A stretch of DNA of 64,000 nucleotides. It comes from JACDAN01 sp963842235 (GTDB taxonomy: Bacteria > Actinomycetota > Thermoleophilia > Gaiellales > Gaiellaceae). The DNA is taken from assembly GCA_963842235.1 (NCBI GenBank), contig CAWJFT010000001.1, positions 682,001 through 746,000 on the forward strand, written 5' to 3'. Under the pieces are notes generated by a model. The model was not told the DNA's origin and did not search any database. It saw only the letters and a list, made by a program, of their open reading frames with translations. The position numbers and the translations under genes were made by a program. Positions 55,605-64,000 of the stretch are shown piece by piece (within the stretch, counting starts at the first letter, position 1; every line of letters starts with the position of its first letter).

Positions 55605-57270
55605 GCCTCGATACCCCCTCGTCGACGGAGACGTACAAGCCGGCTGGGGGCTGCTGGCCGCCGAGGTGGCGCGTCGACGTCCCCGCGTGTTGGCCATCGA
55701 CGGGCCCGCGGCGCTTCCCTGGGAGAGGTTCGAAGCATCGCTGGGCAACGCATTGCGGGCGTCCGGGGTGCAGCACCGGGCGCTGGACGTGCGAAGCTCG
55801 ATGGCGTCCTGGAACGAGGTCCGCCGACGTACGGCCGACGCTGAGCTATCTGGAGACCCGGTGTTCGCACGCAGCTTCGAAGGCTCGCTCTCGGAGCTCT
55901 ACGACGAGCTGCCGTCGACGAGTGCACCGGGAGAGGACCCGACGCTCGTCTATGGGCCGGGAAGCGCGCTGGTCGACCACGACGTGCTGTGGTACGCGGA
56001 CCTTCCGAAGCGGCTGGCGCTCGATGCCGTGCAGCGTGGCCAAGCCGGAAACGTCGGGCAGCCGCCAGGCGAGCCCGGCTCTGAGCGGCGTCTGCTCTTC
56101 GTCGACTGGCCGATGCTCGACCGGCACAAACAGCAGCTCGCCGGTCACCTCGACCGCTACATCGACCTGAGCGATCCAGATGCTCCTCGTTCCATCGAGG
56201 GGAAGGCGTTGCGTCGCTCGCTCGCCGCGCTCGCCGTCCAACCTTTTCGGACGAGACCGACCTTCCTACCCGGTCCCTGGGGAGGTCAGTGGCTGCGTCG
56301 TGTGCTCGGGGTTGAGACGGACGCTCCGAATCTGGCGTGGTCGTACGAGCTCATCACGCCCGAAAGCGGACTAATGCTCGGCGATTCCGAGCCTGCGGAA
56401 GTCGGCTTCGAGCTGCTCATGGCGGACCACGCGCAGCGCGTGCTCGGTAGAGAGGTCGCTGAGCGCTTCGGACAGTCCTTCCCGATCCGCTTCGACTATC
56501 TCGACACGCTCGAGGGCGGCCACCTCTCCATCCAGTGTCACCCGTCGGAGACCTACATGCGTGAGACGTTCGGGCTGCCGTACACCCAGCACGAGACCTA
56601 CTACGTGATGGTCACCACGCCGGGCGCAAAGATCTTCCTCGGCCTCCGCGAGGACGCAGATCTTCACGCGTTCGAAGCCGACGCCGAGCTGGCCGAGCAA
56701 CCGGGCGAGGCCTTCGAGCCCGAGCGCTATCTACAGACGCAACCTGCGGAGCAGCATCGCCTGTACCTGATCCCGGCCGGGACGCCGCACGCGAGCGGGG
56801 CGGGCAACGTCGTGCTGGAGATCAGCGCTACGCCGTACCTGTACACGCTCCGTTTCTACGACTGGCTCCGCCGAGACCTCGATGGGGCGCTGCGGCCGGT
56901 GCACCTGCGTCACGCGTTCTCGAACCTGGATCCGCGCCGACGCGGTGAGTCGGTGCGTGAGCTGATGCCCGAGCCGTCCGTCGTCCGCCGCGGGCCCCGG
57001 TGGAGTGAGCTCGCGCTTGGCCGCTCACCCGAGCTCTTCTTTGCGGTCCATCGGCTCGACTTCGACGATGAGATCGCCGACGACACGGACGGGCGGTTCC
57101 ATGCGCTCAACCTGTCCGCCGGCGACGAGATCGAAGTGGAGACGGCCTCCGGGGCCGTCCATCCGCTCTCGTATGCTGAGACGATCGTGATACCGGCCGC
57201 CGTGGGCGAGTATCGACTGCGACCGACGCGCGGCGGGCCGTGCAAGGTCGTCAAGGCGTTCGTGCGATGA
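55588..57270 (+). CDS. Class I mannose-6-phosphate isomerase with N-terminal kinase-like domain
   Basis: 560 residues. The C-terminal about 330 residues are a class I phosphomannose isomerase: FLPGPWGGQWLRRVLG, the metal site GGHLSIQCHPSETYMRETFGLPYTQHETYYVM, IFLGLREDADL, YLIPAGTPHASGAGNVVLEIS and DWLRRDLDG. The N-terminal about 200 residues resemble a P-loop kinase, but the phosphate loop is degenerate (RVLAIDGPAALPWERF, no GKS/T), followed by LVYGPGSALVDHDVLWYADLP and LLFVDWPMLDRHKQQLAGHLDRYIDL. So it is probably structural or regulatory. It converts mannose-6-phosphate to fructose-6-phosphate. It is coupled to the sugar kinase downstream by an ATGA overlap. Confidence 0.88.
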   Translation: MTYNSEPRYPLVDGDVQAGWGLLAAEVARRRPRVLAIDGPAALPWERFEASLGNALRASGVQHRALDVRSSMASWNEVRRRTADAELSGDPVFARSFEGSLSELYDELPSTSAPGEDPTLVYGPGSALVDHDVLWYADLPKRLALDAVQRGQAGNVGQPPGEPGSERRLLFVDWPMLDRHKQQLAGHLDRYIDLSDPDAPRSIEGKALRRSLAALAVQPFRTRPTFLPGPWGGQWLRRVLGVETDAPNLAWSYELITPESGLMLGDSEPAEVGFELLMADHAQRVLGREVAERFGQSFPIRFDYLDTLEGGHLSIQCHPSETYMRETFGLPYTQHETYYVMVTTPGAKIFLGLREDADLHAFEADAELAEQPGEAFEPERYLQTQPAEQHRLYLIPAGTPHASGAGNVVLEISATPYLYTLRFYDWLRRDLDGALRPVHLRHAFSNLDPRRRGESVRELMPEPSVVRRGPRWSELALGRSPELFFAVHRLDFDDEIADDTDGRFHALNLSAGDEIEVETASGAVHPLSYAETIVIPAAVGEYRLRPTRGGPCKVVKAFVR

Positions 57271-58149
57271 CGGCGACCGGCGTCGTCGGAGCACTCGACA
57301 TCGGCGGGACACACGTCGCAGCCGGGCGGGTACGGCTCGCCTCGGCGACGGTCGAGCCCGATGCGCGACTGCGCCTCGAGTTCACCGCCGACACGAAGCT
57401 TCTGGAGCGCATCCTCGACCTAGCCCGCTCGATCGCCACCGCAGAGACGCGCCGCTTGGGCGTCGCAGTTCCAGGGCCCTTCGATTACGACGAGGGCATT
57501 TGTCTGGTCGCTCACAAGCTCCGCGGCCTCTACGGGATCAATCTGCGCCGTGAGCTCGCGCAGGCGGCCGGGTTGACCGATCACGCCGTGTCGTTCCTCA
57601 ACGACGCCGGAGGCTTTCCTGCTCGGCGAGTGGTGGGCCGGCGCTGCGCGCGGACACGCAAGGGCACTCGGGGTCACCCTTGGCACGGGCCTTGGTTCCG
57701 CGTTTCTCGAGGACGGGCGGTTCGTGCGGGCGGGGCCGCGGGTGCCGGCGGACGGCGCCCTGTACACCCTCGCGTTTCACGGTCGGCCGGTGGAGCAGAC
57801 GATCTCGCGGGGAGCCCTGCTGGCCCGCTACGACGCGGACGTGGACGGACGACTCGACGTCGAGCAGATCGCAGATCGAGCCCGGGCAGGAGAGGAGCGT
57901 GCGCGGCACGTCTTCGAAGGGCTGGCAGCAGACCTGGCGGAGTTTCTCGTCCGGCCACTCGAGGCGTTCGGCCCGACCTGTCTCGTCGTGGGCGGCTCGA
58001 TCGCACGCGCGTGGGACCTGCTCGAACCGGTCCTCGTGCGCGGGCTGGCCGCCTACCGCCGGCTCTCGGTCGCCCGTGCTCTCAACATCGACGATGCGCC
58101 GCTGTTAGGTGCGGCCAGGCACGCGGCAGGCTCGGAGGTTCAGGCTTGA
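57267..58149 (+). CDS. ROK-family sugar kinase (apparent frameshift near 57612)
   Basis: A kinase of about 293 residues when restored. The first frame gives VGALDIGGTHVAAGRVRL (ATP phosphate-1 motif), LGVAVPGPFDYDEGICLV and VSFLNDAG, ending at the catalytic aspartate region. One extra G near 57612 (GCCGGAGGC) then breaks it. The second frame supplies the missing FLLGEWWAGAARGHARAL, the VTLGTGLGSAFLEDG loop, AFHGRPVEQTISRGALLARY and the C-terminal LEAFGPTCLVVGGSIARAWDLL. It has no zinc cysteine cluster. Located right after mannose-6-phosphate isomerase, it most likely phosphorylates mannose or glucose released by the GH63-type enzymes. Confidence 0.86.
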
Positions 58150-58180
58150 TGGTGCGTCCCCACATCGGAGGAGGAACCTG

Positions 58181-58561
58181 ATGTCACCCACGTTGGCGAA
58201 CGGCAAGGTCTGCTACGTCGAGATCCCGGCGATCGACGTCGAGCTCTCGGCCGCCTTCTACCGAGACGTCTTCGGCTGGCAGATCCGCCAGCGCGGAGAC
58301 GGAAACACAGCGTTCGACGACACCACCGGTGAAGTCAGCGGTGCATGGGTGACCGGCCGGTCGCCGGCGGCCGAGCCCGGGCTCCTGCTCTACATCTGGG
58401 TCGACGACGCGGCTGCCGCGGTCGACGCCGTTATCGCTCACGGAGGCGAGATCGTGCAGCCGATCGGAGTCGATGCGCCGGAGATCACGGCGCGCTTCCG
58501 CGATCCGACCGGAAACGTCGTCGGCCTCTACCAGGAGCCTGAACCGCACCCTCAGCCCTGA
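58181..58561 (+). CDS. VOC-family protein
   Basis: 126 residues from the ATG at 58181, set by the ribosome site GGAGGAA. A single glyoxalase-like domain: GKVCYVEIPAIDVELSAAFYRDVFGWQIRQRGDG, GEVSGAWVTGR, LLLYIWVDDAAAAVDAVIAHGGEIVQPI and ARFRDPTGNVVGLYQEPEPHP. Such small CFP-29/VOC proteins are common in actinobacteria with unknown substrates. It follows the sugar kinase by 31 bases and may be part of that operon. Confidence 0.88.
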   Translation: MSPTLANGKVCYVEIPAIDVELSAAFYRDVFGWQIRQRGDGNTAFDDTTGEVSGAWVTGRSPAAEPGLLLYIWVDDAAAAVDAVIAHGGEIVQPIGVDAPEITARFRDPTGNVVGLYQEPEPHPQP

Positions 58562-58579
58562 TTTGGCATGGTTCCCGCC

Positions 58580-58599
58580 GGGATCAATGGCCTGATCCC
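58580..58599. terminator. Hairpin after the VOC gene
   Basis: A 7-bp perfect stem GGGATCA (58580-58586)/TGATCCC (58593-58599) with a 6-base loop, 18 bases past the stop and before the carboxypeptidase leader. No T-run. Confidence 0.45.
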
Positions 58600-58628
58600 T
58601 AGCCGCAGTTCATGAGAGGGGGACTCAT

Positions 58629-61446
58629 ATGAGCTTCAGGGCCATGTGGAGAACGCTGGCCGCGCTCACGCTGTGCTCGCTGGCAGTCGCCGGCGGCGCG
58701 GCGGCGGCCGGCGAAGAACGCGGCATCGATCCGAACCAGGGCGAGAACCTGGTGGAGGTCGATCTGCCGAGCAAAGCGGCCGCCGTGCGACTGCAGTTCG
58801 AGGCGGAGTCGTATGGCGTGGACTTCAACGACCACTACCTCCGTCGAAACCGGGACGGCACGGTCACTGTGACCGTCTTCGGCACGGAGGAGGAGCTTCA
58901 GGCGCTCGAGGCGGCCGGCTACGACGTCGGCACGACGATCGAGGGCCCCGCGACCTGGCGGGCGCGAACCGCGACGCGGCAAGCGGAGGCACGGGTTGAG
59001 AACCGAGCCGCCGCAGCCGCCCTGGACAATCCCGTCTCGGTCCAGACCCACGACGGACGAGATCGTCGTCCTGCGGGTCGACTACTTCGAGAACTACGCG
59101 GGCCGGTTCCTGTCGGTCGAGGCGAAGGACCGCCTTGCCACCGTTGAGCCGACGGGCTCGGTCTACACCGGGCCGACGCTGTCCCTGTCCTGGAACAGCG
59201 GGCCGGGGACCCCGATCGACTCGATCCCGAGAACGATGAGCGTCAACATCGATCCGGACACGACGCCGGACACCTACATCGAGCATCGCGAGCTGGTCCG
59301 GATCGGCGACGCCGGCACCACGGATCCCGCCCGGCCGACGATGATCCGTATCGGCTCGAGCACCGGCATGACGAAGGAGGCTCCGGTCGAGACGTGGCTG
59401 GGCGGCGGGCTCCCGCCCATGGGCTCCGGCTTCATCCGGGACTTCACGACGCGTTACATGGATCCGACCGAGGTCTATGCGCGCTTCGCGGAGCTTCAAG
59501 CCGAGTTCCCGAACATCTCCGAGCTGATCGCCCTGCCGTACAAGACGAACGGCTACCAGCGACGGGCGCAGGCGACGATGGCGGGCACGACGCCGCCGGG
59601 GAACTCTCCTCCCGGCGCCACGACGCAGAGCCAGGCCGTGGTTCTCACCTCCCGCGCGTGGGGGCACGAGGGCGGCAACGACATCACGGCCGAGTTCCTC
59701 AACCCGGGCGTCCCGAACTCGCCGCTGAGCGTGCAGGTCACCGGGAAAGACATCGTCGTCAACCTGGGAACGGACACCACCGGCGCGCTCGTGAGCACCG
59801 CCGCGCAGGTGGTCTCGGCGATCAACGGCTCACCAGCCGCGAGCATGCTCGCAGTCGCGCTGACCTATCGCGGAAACGCGGGAGCCGGGATCGTCCAGCC
59901 CCGCGTGAAGGTCAACCTGTCCGACTTCCTGACCACGGCGACGAACGCCCACGTCCCGCGCGGGCCGTTCCAGTACTCCGTCATGCGGATCGGGAAGGAG
60001 CGCAACGGCTCGAAGGTCGGCGTCTTCCTCTACTGCCAGCAGCACGCACGGGAGTGGGCGACACCGCTGACCTGCCTCGAGACCGCCGAGGAGCTGCTGC
60101 GGAACTACGCGATCGACGAGGAGACGCGCAAGCTCGTCGACAACCTCGACATCTTCATCCTCCCGTCGTCCAACCCGGACGGCGCGCACTACTCGATCCA
60201 CAACTTCTCGCAGCAGCGGCGCAACATGACGAACCACTGCGTCGAGGGCGGCAAGTCGACCGACGATCCGTTCGCGATGAACTTCTGGTCGCCGCGGATC
60301 AATCCGGGAACCGGACTGCCGTACACCAACAGCGACCCGGCTTCCCGCAACGCGTGGGGCGTCGACCTGAACCGCAACAACACGTTCGGGACCCTCTTCG
60401 ACGGCTACATCGGCGCGTCGTACTCGTGCACCAGCGACGTGTTTGCCGGCCCGAGTGAGGCGTCCGAGCCGGAGATCAAGAACGAGCTCTGGGTCGCGGA
60501 CACGTTCTCGAACATCAAGTTCTCGAACAACATCCACAGCTTCGGGGGCTACTTCATGTGGTCACCTGGCGCCTACTTGCCCGACCGGGGTGAGGGGGAC
60601 GCGGTTCATCCCAACATCGGCGTGGAGAAGTACTTCTTCGTCGCCGGCGACAAGATCCTCAACCGGATCAAGGAGGTCAGGAACACGGCGATCCTTCCGG
60701 AGCGAACCGGGCCGATCGCCGACGTCCTGTACTCGGCGGCCGGGAACAGCGCCGACGAGCACTGGTACAACCGCGACGTCATCGCCTACAGCTTCGAGAC
60801 GGGGGCCGACCGGTTCGTGAACACGACGCTGTCGGTCGCGTCCGCGGCCGGAGCGACGGCGATCAGAGCTGCGAACCGGACCGGGTTCGCCGAGGGCGAC
60901 AGGATCACGGTCGACGCGGGCACGGCGAACGAGGAGATCCGCGTCGTCGCCTCCGTCGTGAATCCGAATCCTCCGAGCCCGAATCCGAACGTCGTGCTGA
61001 CGCAACCGCTCACGTTGGCCCATCCAGCAGGTGCGGTGCTCGGGGGCGGAACGCTCCAGTCGGGTGTCGGCTTCCAGCCCGACTATGCGACGGAGGGCAA
61101 GCAAGAGGCGCTCGAGTTCGCCGCCGGCAACTACGGGCTCCTCGAGTCGGCGTACGACTATGCGTTCGACACGACGCCGCCCGACGTCGACATGCCGGGG
61201 CCGACGCACTCGAAGACTCCCATCGAAACGACGTTCGTCTACGTCAACGAGCCGTCGGTGATCCGCTACACGATGGACGGATCGAAGCCGACGGAGTCGT
61301 CTCCGCTCTGGGACTCGACGGGACCGCGCGAGCCCGGACAGGTGTTCCACATCACCGAGAAGACGAAGTTCAGGTGGATTGCTACGGACATGAAGGGCAA
61401 CGTCTCGAAGGGCCAGAAGGTCTTCGTGATTGCGCCAAAGCACTAG
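58629..61446 (+). CDS. Secreted M14 zinc carboxypeptidase with C-terminal CHB_HEX-like domain (apparent frameshift near 59057)
   Basis: About 938 residues when restored, with a signal peptide (MWRTLAALTLCSLAVAGGAAAAG) behind a GAGAGGGGGA ribosome site. Near 59057 the frame moves by one base, from AALDNPVSVQTHDG to DEIVVLRVDYFENYAGRFLSVEAKD. The M14 domain has the zinc pair HAREW in CQQHAREWATPLTCLETAEELL, SSNPDGAHYS, GVDLNRNNTFG, the third zinc His in NNIHSFGGYFMWSPGAY and the catalytic Glu in AYSFETGADRF. A beta-rich insert (about 350-430) separates the front of the domain from the zinc site. A second beta insert follows the catalytic Glu. The C-terminus (FVYVNEPSVIRYTMDGSKPTE) is a chitobiase/hexosaminidase C-terminal-type domain. 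Confidence 0.88.
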
Positions 61447-61453
61447 GAATCCG

Positions 61454-62656
61454 ATGACGGGCGGCCCGCAACGGCGGGCCGCCCGTCGCCTGCTCGTCGT
61501 CGTGGGCTCGGGCGTGCTCGCGGTTGGCCTCGTCGCGGCCGTGCTCGTCATCGGGGCGCGTGGCAAGGAGCCCGCGGCTGCTTCTCCGGGGAATGCCGGC
61601 CGCCTGTGCCGAGGCCTCTCCGACGCCCAGGCGCGAGCCTGCTACACGCGCGAGTTCACGTTGATGGTCGCGGGCAAGGATGATCCGCGGCCGACGGTGG
61701 AGGCGATCGCCGACTCTGCGTGGAAGGCGGGCGGCTTCTTGCTGTCGAACTGCCACGGCCTCATGCACACCGTCGGGCGCACCTACGCCCGCGACGCCGG
61801 CGTCACCCTCGCGACGCTCATGGACTACCTGCCGCGCGGCAACGATCCCGGCTGCACCGCCGGTTTCGCGCATGGGCTTGTCACCGGAGTCGCTCCGGAC
61901 ATCGACCCCAGGCAGCCGCGGGCGGCGGCTTCCGTGTGCGCGGCTGCGACGACCCGCTACCAGCGCTACAGCTGCGTGCACGGCTTCGGGCACGCGTTCA
62001 TGCGCATCTACGCCGACCGCCTCGAGCCGGCGCTCAGGCTCTGTCGGGCGCTCGGCGCTCGCGCGGCGCCCGACTGCGCGCAGGGCGCCTTCCACGACTA
62101 CTGGTTCGCGGTCATCGGCGCCGACGATGCGCAGGTCTCGGAGGACGCCGTGACCGACCCTCGCACGCTTTGTGCCTCACAGCGGCCCGTCTTCGTACGA
62201 CCGTGCTGGTACCGAGCGTTCATCGACAACCGCCCGAGGGGCTTCACGGCCGGATCGGCCGCGGACCTGGACGCACTCTGCCAGGGGCTGGAGGGCTTGC
62301 AGCGTGAGGCGTGCATCACGGCGGGCTCGGTGATCGGGCCGCCCGATCCGGAGCTCCAGCTCCGGATCTGCGCGGGCCTTCGCGATCCAGCCGACGCGGC
62401 GAGCTGCATCCGCGGGACGAAGGTCCAGAATCTGCTCGGCTCTTCCCCGGCCACTCTTGTCCGCCTGATCCGCCGCTGCGGGCTCTTCGCCGGAGGAACC
62501 CGCTCGGCGTGCTATCGCTGGCTCGGGAAGACCCTCGCCGTCGTGACCGACGGCGACTTCGCTCGGGTCGGCTGTCCGCGGCTAGCTGCTGGGCCGCGCC
62601 GTGACTGCGAGGCCGGCGCGAGCCACATGAACGACGCGCTCGTCACGTTCAGTTGA
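61454..62656 (+). CDS. Membrane-anchored Cys-pair repeat protein, unknown function
   Basis: 400 residues. A basic N-tail (QRRAARR) and one membrane helix (LLVVVGSGVLAVGLVAAVLVIG) place the rest outside the cell. The exported part is built from about eight units with a C-x(10-11)-C cysteine pair: LCRGLSDAQARAC, VCAAATTRYQRYSC, LCRALGARAAPDC, LCASQRPVFVRPC, LCQGLEGLQREAC, ICAGLRDPADAASC, CGLFAGGTRSAC and CPRLAAGPRRDC. Several units continue with Gly-x-x-His (CHGLMH, CTAGFAH, CVHGFGH, CAQGAFH). It looks like a disulfide-stapled helical repeat protein, possibly binding metal. I know no named family. A strong hairpin lies on its first codons. Confidence 0.8.
   Translation: MTGGPQRRAARRLLVVVGSGVLAVGLVAAVLVIGARGKEPAAASPGNAGRLCRGLSDAQARACYTREFTLMVAGKDDPRPTVEAIADSAWKAGGFLLSNCHGLMHTVGRTYARDAGVTLATLMDYLPRGNDPGCTAGFAHGLVTGVAPDIDPRQPRAAASVCAAATTRYQRYSCVHGFGHAFMRIYADRLEPALRLCRALGARAAPDCAQGAFHDYWFAVIGADDAQVSEDAVTDPRTLCASQRPVFVRPCWYRAFIDNRPRGFTAGSAADLDALCQGLEGLQREACITAGSVIGPPDPELQLRICAGLRDPADAASCIRGTKVQNLLGSSPATLVRLIRRCGLFAGGTRSACYRWLGKTLAVVTDGDFARVGCPRLAAGPRRDCEAGASHMNDALVTFS
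61457..61486. terminator. Perfect 13-bp hairpin over the 5' codons of the Cys-repeat gene
   Basis: Arms ACGGGCGGCCCGC (61457-61469) and GCGGGCCGCCCGT (61474-61486) around AACG begin 10 bases after the carboxypeptidase stop and directly after the next ATG. It is a likely terminator of the upstream gene, yet it lies inside the downstream coding frame, so it may also hinder translation start. Confidence 0.6.
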
Positions 62657-63047
62657 GCTGAAAGCGAAGGATGGGCCCGAGTGGGCGCCGTCCTAGGCTC
62701 CACCTCACGCGATAGGGGCCGGGCCCGACGTCGCGGTACTGGCGACTGAAGCTCACAGACGACGTCGCGAGCCAGCCGATCCGCCGCAGCCGATACACGT
62801 TGCAGCGCCAGAGGCCGGCGCCGCCGCTGACACACAGTCGATACCAGCCGAAGTAGTGCCGTTCCGTCGTCACGTCGAAGTACACGGCGACCCCGCGCTT
62901 GAGCACGATCCCGTAGCAGATGTCCCGTTTCGGCGTGCAATAGCCGGCGATCTTCTTGACGGGGGCGGCGGCTTGGCCGGCGGCGGCGAGCAAGGCGCTT
63001 GCCCCCACGAGAATGGTCAGCACCATGATCAGGCGGCGTCGGTGCAC
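62649..63047 (-). CDS. Small secreted protein, unknown function
   Basis: 132 residues from a GTG at 63047 (VHRRRLIMVLTILVGASALLAAAGQAAA, a good signal peptide with a basic n-region). ATG at 63026 or an upstream start at 63119 are alternatives. The mature part has cysteines in IAGYCTPKRDICYGIVLKR and WYRLCVSGGAGLWRCNVYRLRR that could form two disulfides, and a beta-strand-like pattern ending GPYRVRWSLGRRPLGPILRFQLN. It resembles a small extracellular beta domain. It converges with the Cys-repeat gene (8-base overlap) and diverges from the GH26-like gene, 62 bases away. Confidence 0.68.
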   Translation of the reverse strand: MHRRRLIMVLTILVGASALLAAAGQAAAPVKKIAGYCTPKRDICYGIVLKRGVAVYFDVTTERHYFGWYRLCVSGGAGLWRCNVYRLRRIGWLATSSVSFSRQYRDVGPGPYRVRWSLGRRPLGPILRFQLN

Positions 63048-63109
63048 CGCCCTGAGAATCCGCCCTCGCAGGCTTTGAGTCAAGCGGGCTCCGTTGTACT
63101 GTGGGCCGC

Positions 63110-64000
63110 GTGTGGGCACGCCGTCTCGCGGTCTGCGTTGCCATCGTCGTCGGCCTTACCGTCGTCGCGGCGGCGCAGGCGATCCCGCTCGGGGTCTACG
63201 GAAACACGGATCGCTTCGACCGCCTCACCGGCCAGCAGACCGACTCCGGCGAGACGTATCTCGCCTGGGATCAGGGCCGCACCTGGGGCTCGCCCTACAG
63301 CTACTTCCTCGGCAGCCTCCGTGAGCGGCCGCACATAACGCTGAAGACGGCGAAGGGTGGCGGGATCACGCCGCAGGGCATCGCCCGCGGCAAGGGCGAC
63401 GCGCACCTGATCGGCCTGGCGCTCGCGATCGCCGAGGCGGCGAAGCCCGTCTACATCCGTCCGCTTGCCGAGATGAACAACGAGCGGAACCCCTATTGCG
63501 CGTTCTACGCCAACGGCCGCCCAAAGGGCGGCGGGAGGACGGCCGCCTGGTACCGGAAAGCGTTCCAGCGGATCTACATCCTCATGCACGGCGGCACGGC
63601 GAAGGCGATGAGCGCTCGCCTACGCGCCCTCGGGATGCCCGGCGTGAAGACCGACGTGCCCGTCAACCGCCATCCGAACTTGACGGTGATCTGGAACCCG
63701 CTCGCCGTCGGCGTGCCGGACGTGCACGGGAACCACTTCCGGGACTACTTCCCCGGCCTCAAGTACTTCGACGCCTACGGGAACAATTACTACGACACGA
63801 GCGGCGTGTACGCGTTCCACCGCACAGAGGAGCTGTACAAGGCGTATCGCACCAAGCCGTTCATGTTCCCGGAGTGGGGCCTGACGATCGACGATCCGTC
63901 GTTCATCAAGGCGTTCGCGGGGTTCGTCCGGACGCACCGCCGGGTGCGCTTCATCAGCTTCTTCAACGGCCCGGCCGGCGGGCGTTACGACCTCGGCACG
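63110..64000 (+). CDS. Secreted GH26-like glycoside hydrolase (3' end outside window)
   Basis: 297 visible residues from a GTG at 63110. The signal peptide is MWARRLAVCVAIVVGLTVVAAAQA. The beta/alpha-barrel follows: IPLGVYGNTDRFDRL, YLAWDQGRTWGS, ALAIAEAAKPVYIRPLAEMNNERN with the expected acid/base Glu near residue 122, NLTVIWNPLAVG, YFDAYGNNYYD and KPFMFPEWGLTI with the expected nucleophile Glu near 262, then RVRFISFFNGPAGG. Two glutamates about 140 residues apart at these strand ends fit GH26 beta-mannanase-like enzymes. Substrate specificity is not proven. It was found by reading the open frame to the window edge. Confidence 0.83.
   Translation, partial: MWARRLAVCVAIVVGLTVVAAAQAIPLGVYGNTDRFDRLTGQQTDSGETYLAWDQGRTWGSPYSYFLGSLRERPHITLKTAKGGGITPQGIARGKGDAHLIGLALAIAEAAKPVYIRPLAEMNNERNPYCAFYANGRPKGGGRTAAWYRKAFQRIYILMHGGTAKAMSARLRALGMPGVKTDVPVNRHPNLTVIWNPLAVGVPDVHGNHFRDYFPGLKYFDAYGNNYYDTSGVYAFHRTEELYKAYRTKPFMFPEWGLTIDDPSFIKAFAGFVRTHRRVRFISFFNGPAGGRYDLGT

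Overview
The window is high-GC bacterial chromosome with tightly packed, often start/stop-overlapping genes. The gene set suggests an Actinomycetota genome, probably a Thermoleophilia/Gaiellales-type lineage. Supporting signs are LytR-CpsA-Psr and dynamin-like GTPase genes, an F420-type luciferase-like oxidoreductase, a long-form HPF, FtsEX, and -10 boxes of the TAnnnT type close to start codons. This placement is inference; no 16S gene is present. No tRNA, rRNA, CRISPR array, transposase or integrase was recognised.

Layout. 1-4252 (minus): dipeptide/oligopeptide ABC transporter (dppD-like, dppC-like, dppB-like, binding protein). 4422-7010: orphan zinc-finger anti-sigma-like gene diverging from an isolated atpD-atpC pair. 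7124-18431: metH behind a candidate translational switch, then cell-surface polysaccharide genes (LCP ligase, UDP-glucose dehydrogenase, two nucleotidyltransferases, phosphomannose-isomerase-type cupin), a MerR regulator with a palindromic operator, ahcY and comF. 18458-30615: a conserved housekeeping run hpf-secA-prfB-ftsE-ftsX-RNase R-(VOC dioxygenase-hydrolase)-smpB-...-ssrA. prfB carries the classical CTT TGA C programmed frameshift. 30616-34104: an accessory stretch (MBL-fold, AlkA-like glycosylase, F420/NADP-reductase-like, SnoaL-like) bounded by a degenerate 44-bp direct repeat. 34131-44413: secreted C39 peptidase, cyclase-family enzyme, TOPRIM protein, LCAT-like lipase, paired dynamin-like GTPases, LLM oxidoreductase, VOC protein and MDR dehydrogenase.

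44403-58149 is the most coherent accessory system. A minus-strand operon encodes a GntR regulator fused to a solute-binding domain, a GH63/MGH-type glycosidase, a sugar ABC transporter (binding protein, two permeases, ATPase), a Gfo/Idh/MocA dehydrogenase and a double sugar-isomerase barrel. A divergent plus-strand operon encodes a second GH63-type glycosidase, a class I mannose-6-phosphate isomerase and a ROK sugar kinase. Read together (inference): import of a small glycoside such as mannosylglycerate or glucosylglycerate, hydrolysis to hexose, phosphorylation, and isomerisation to fructose-6-phosphate. Sensing would be by an intracellular version of the transporter's own binding-protein fold. 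58629-64000 holds secreted proteins: an M14 carboxypeptidase, a Cys-pair repeat protein, a small secreted protein and a GH26-like hydrolase running off the end.

Sequence quality. At least seven recognisable genes (dppC-like, UDP-glucose dehydrogenase, the 16.9-kb nucleotidyltransferase, LCAT-like lipase, 42.9-kb VOC, ROK kinase, M14 carboxypeptidase) are broken by a single extra base, and the SnoaL-like gene has a compensated pair of indels. Such a directional pattern looks more like assembly error than gene decay, so these genes are given full-length spans with the break noted.
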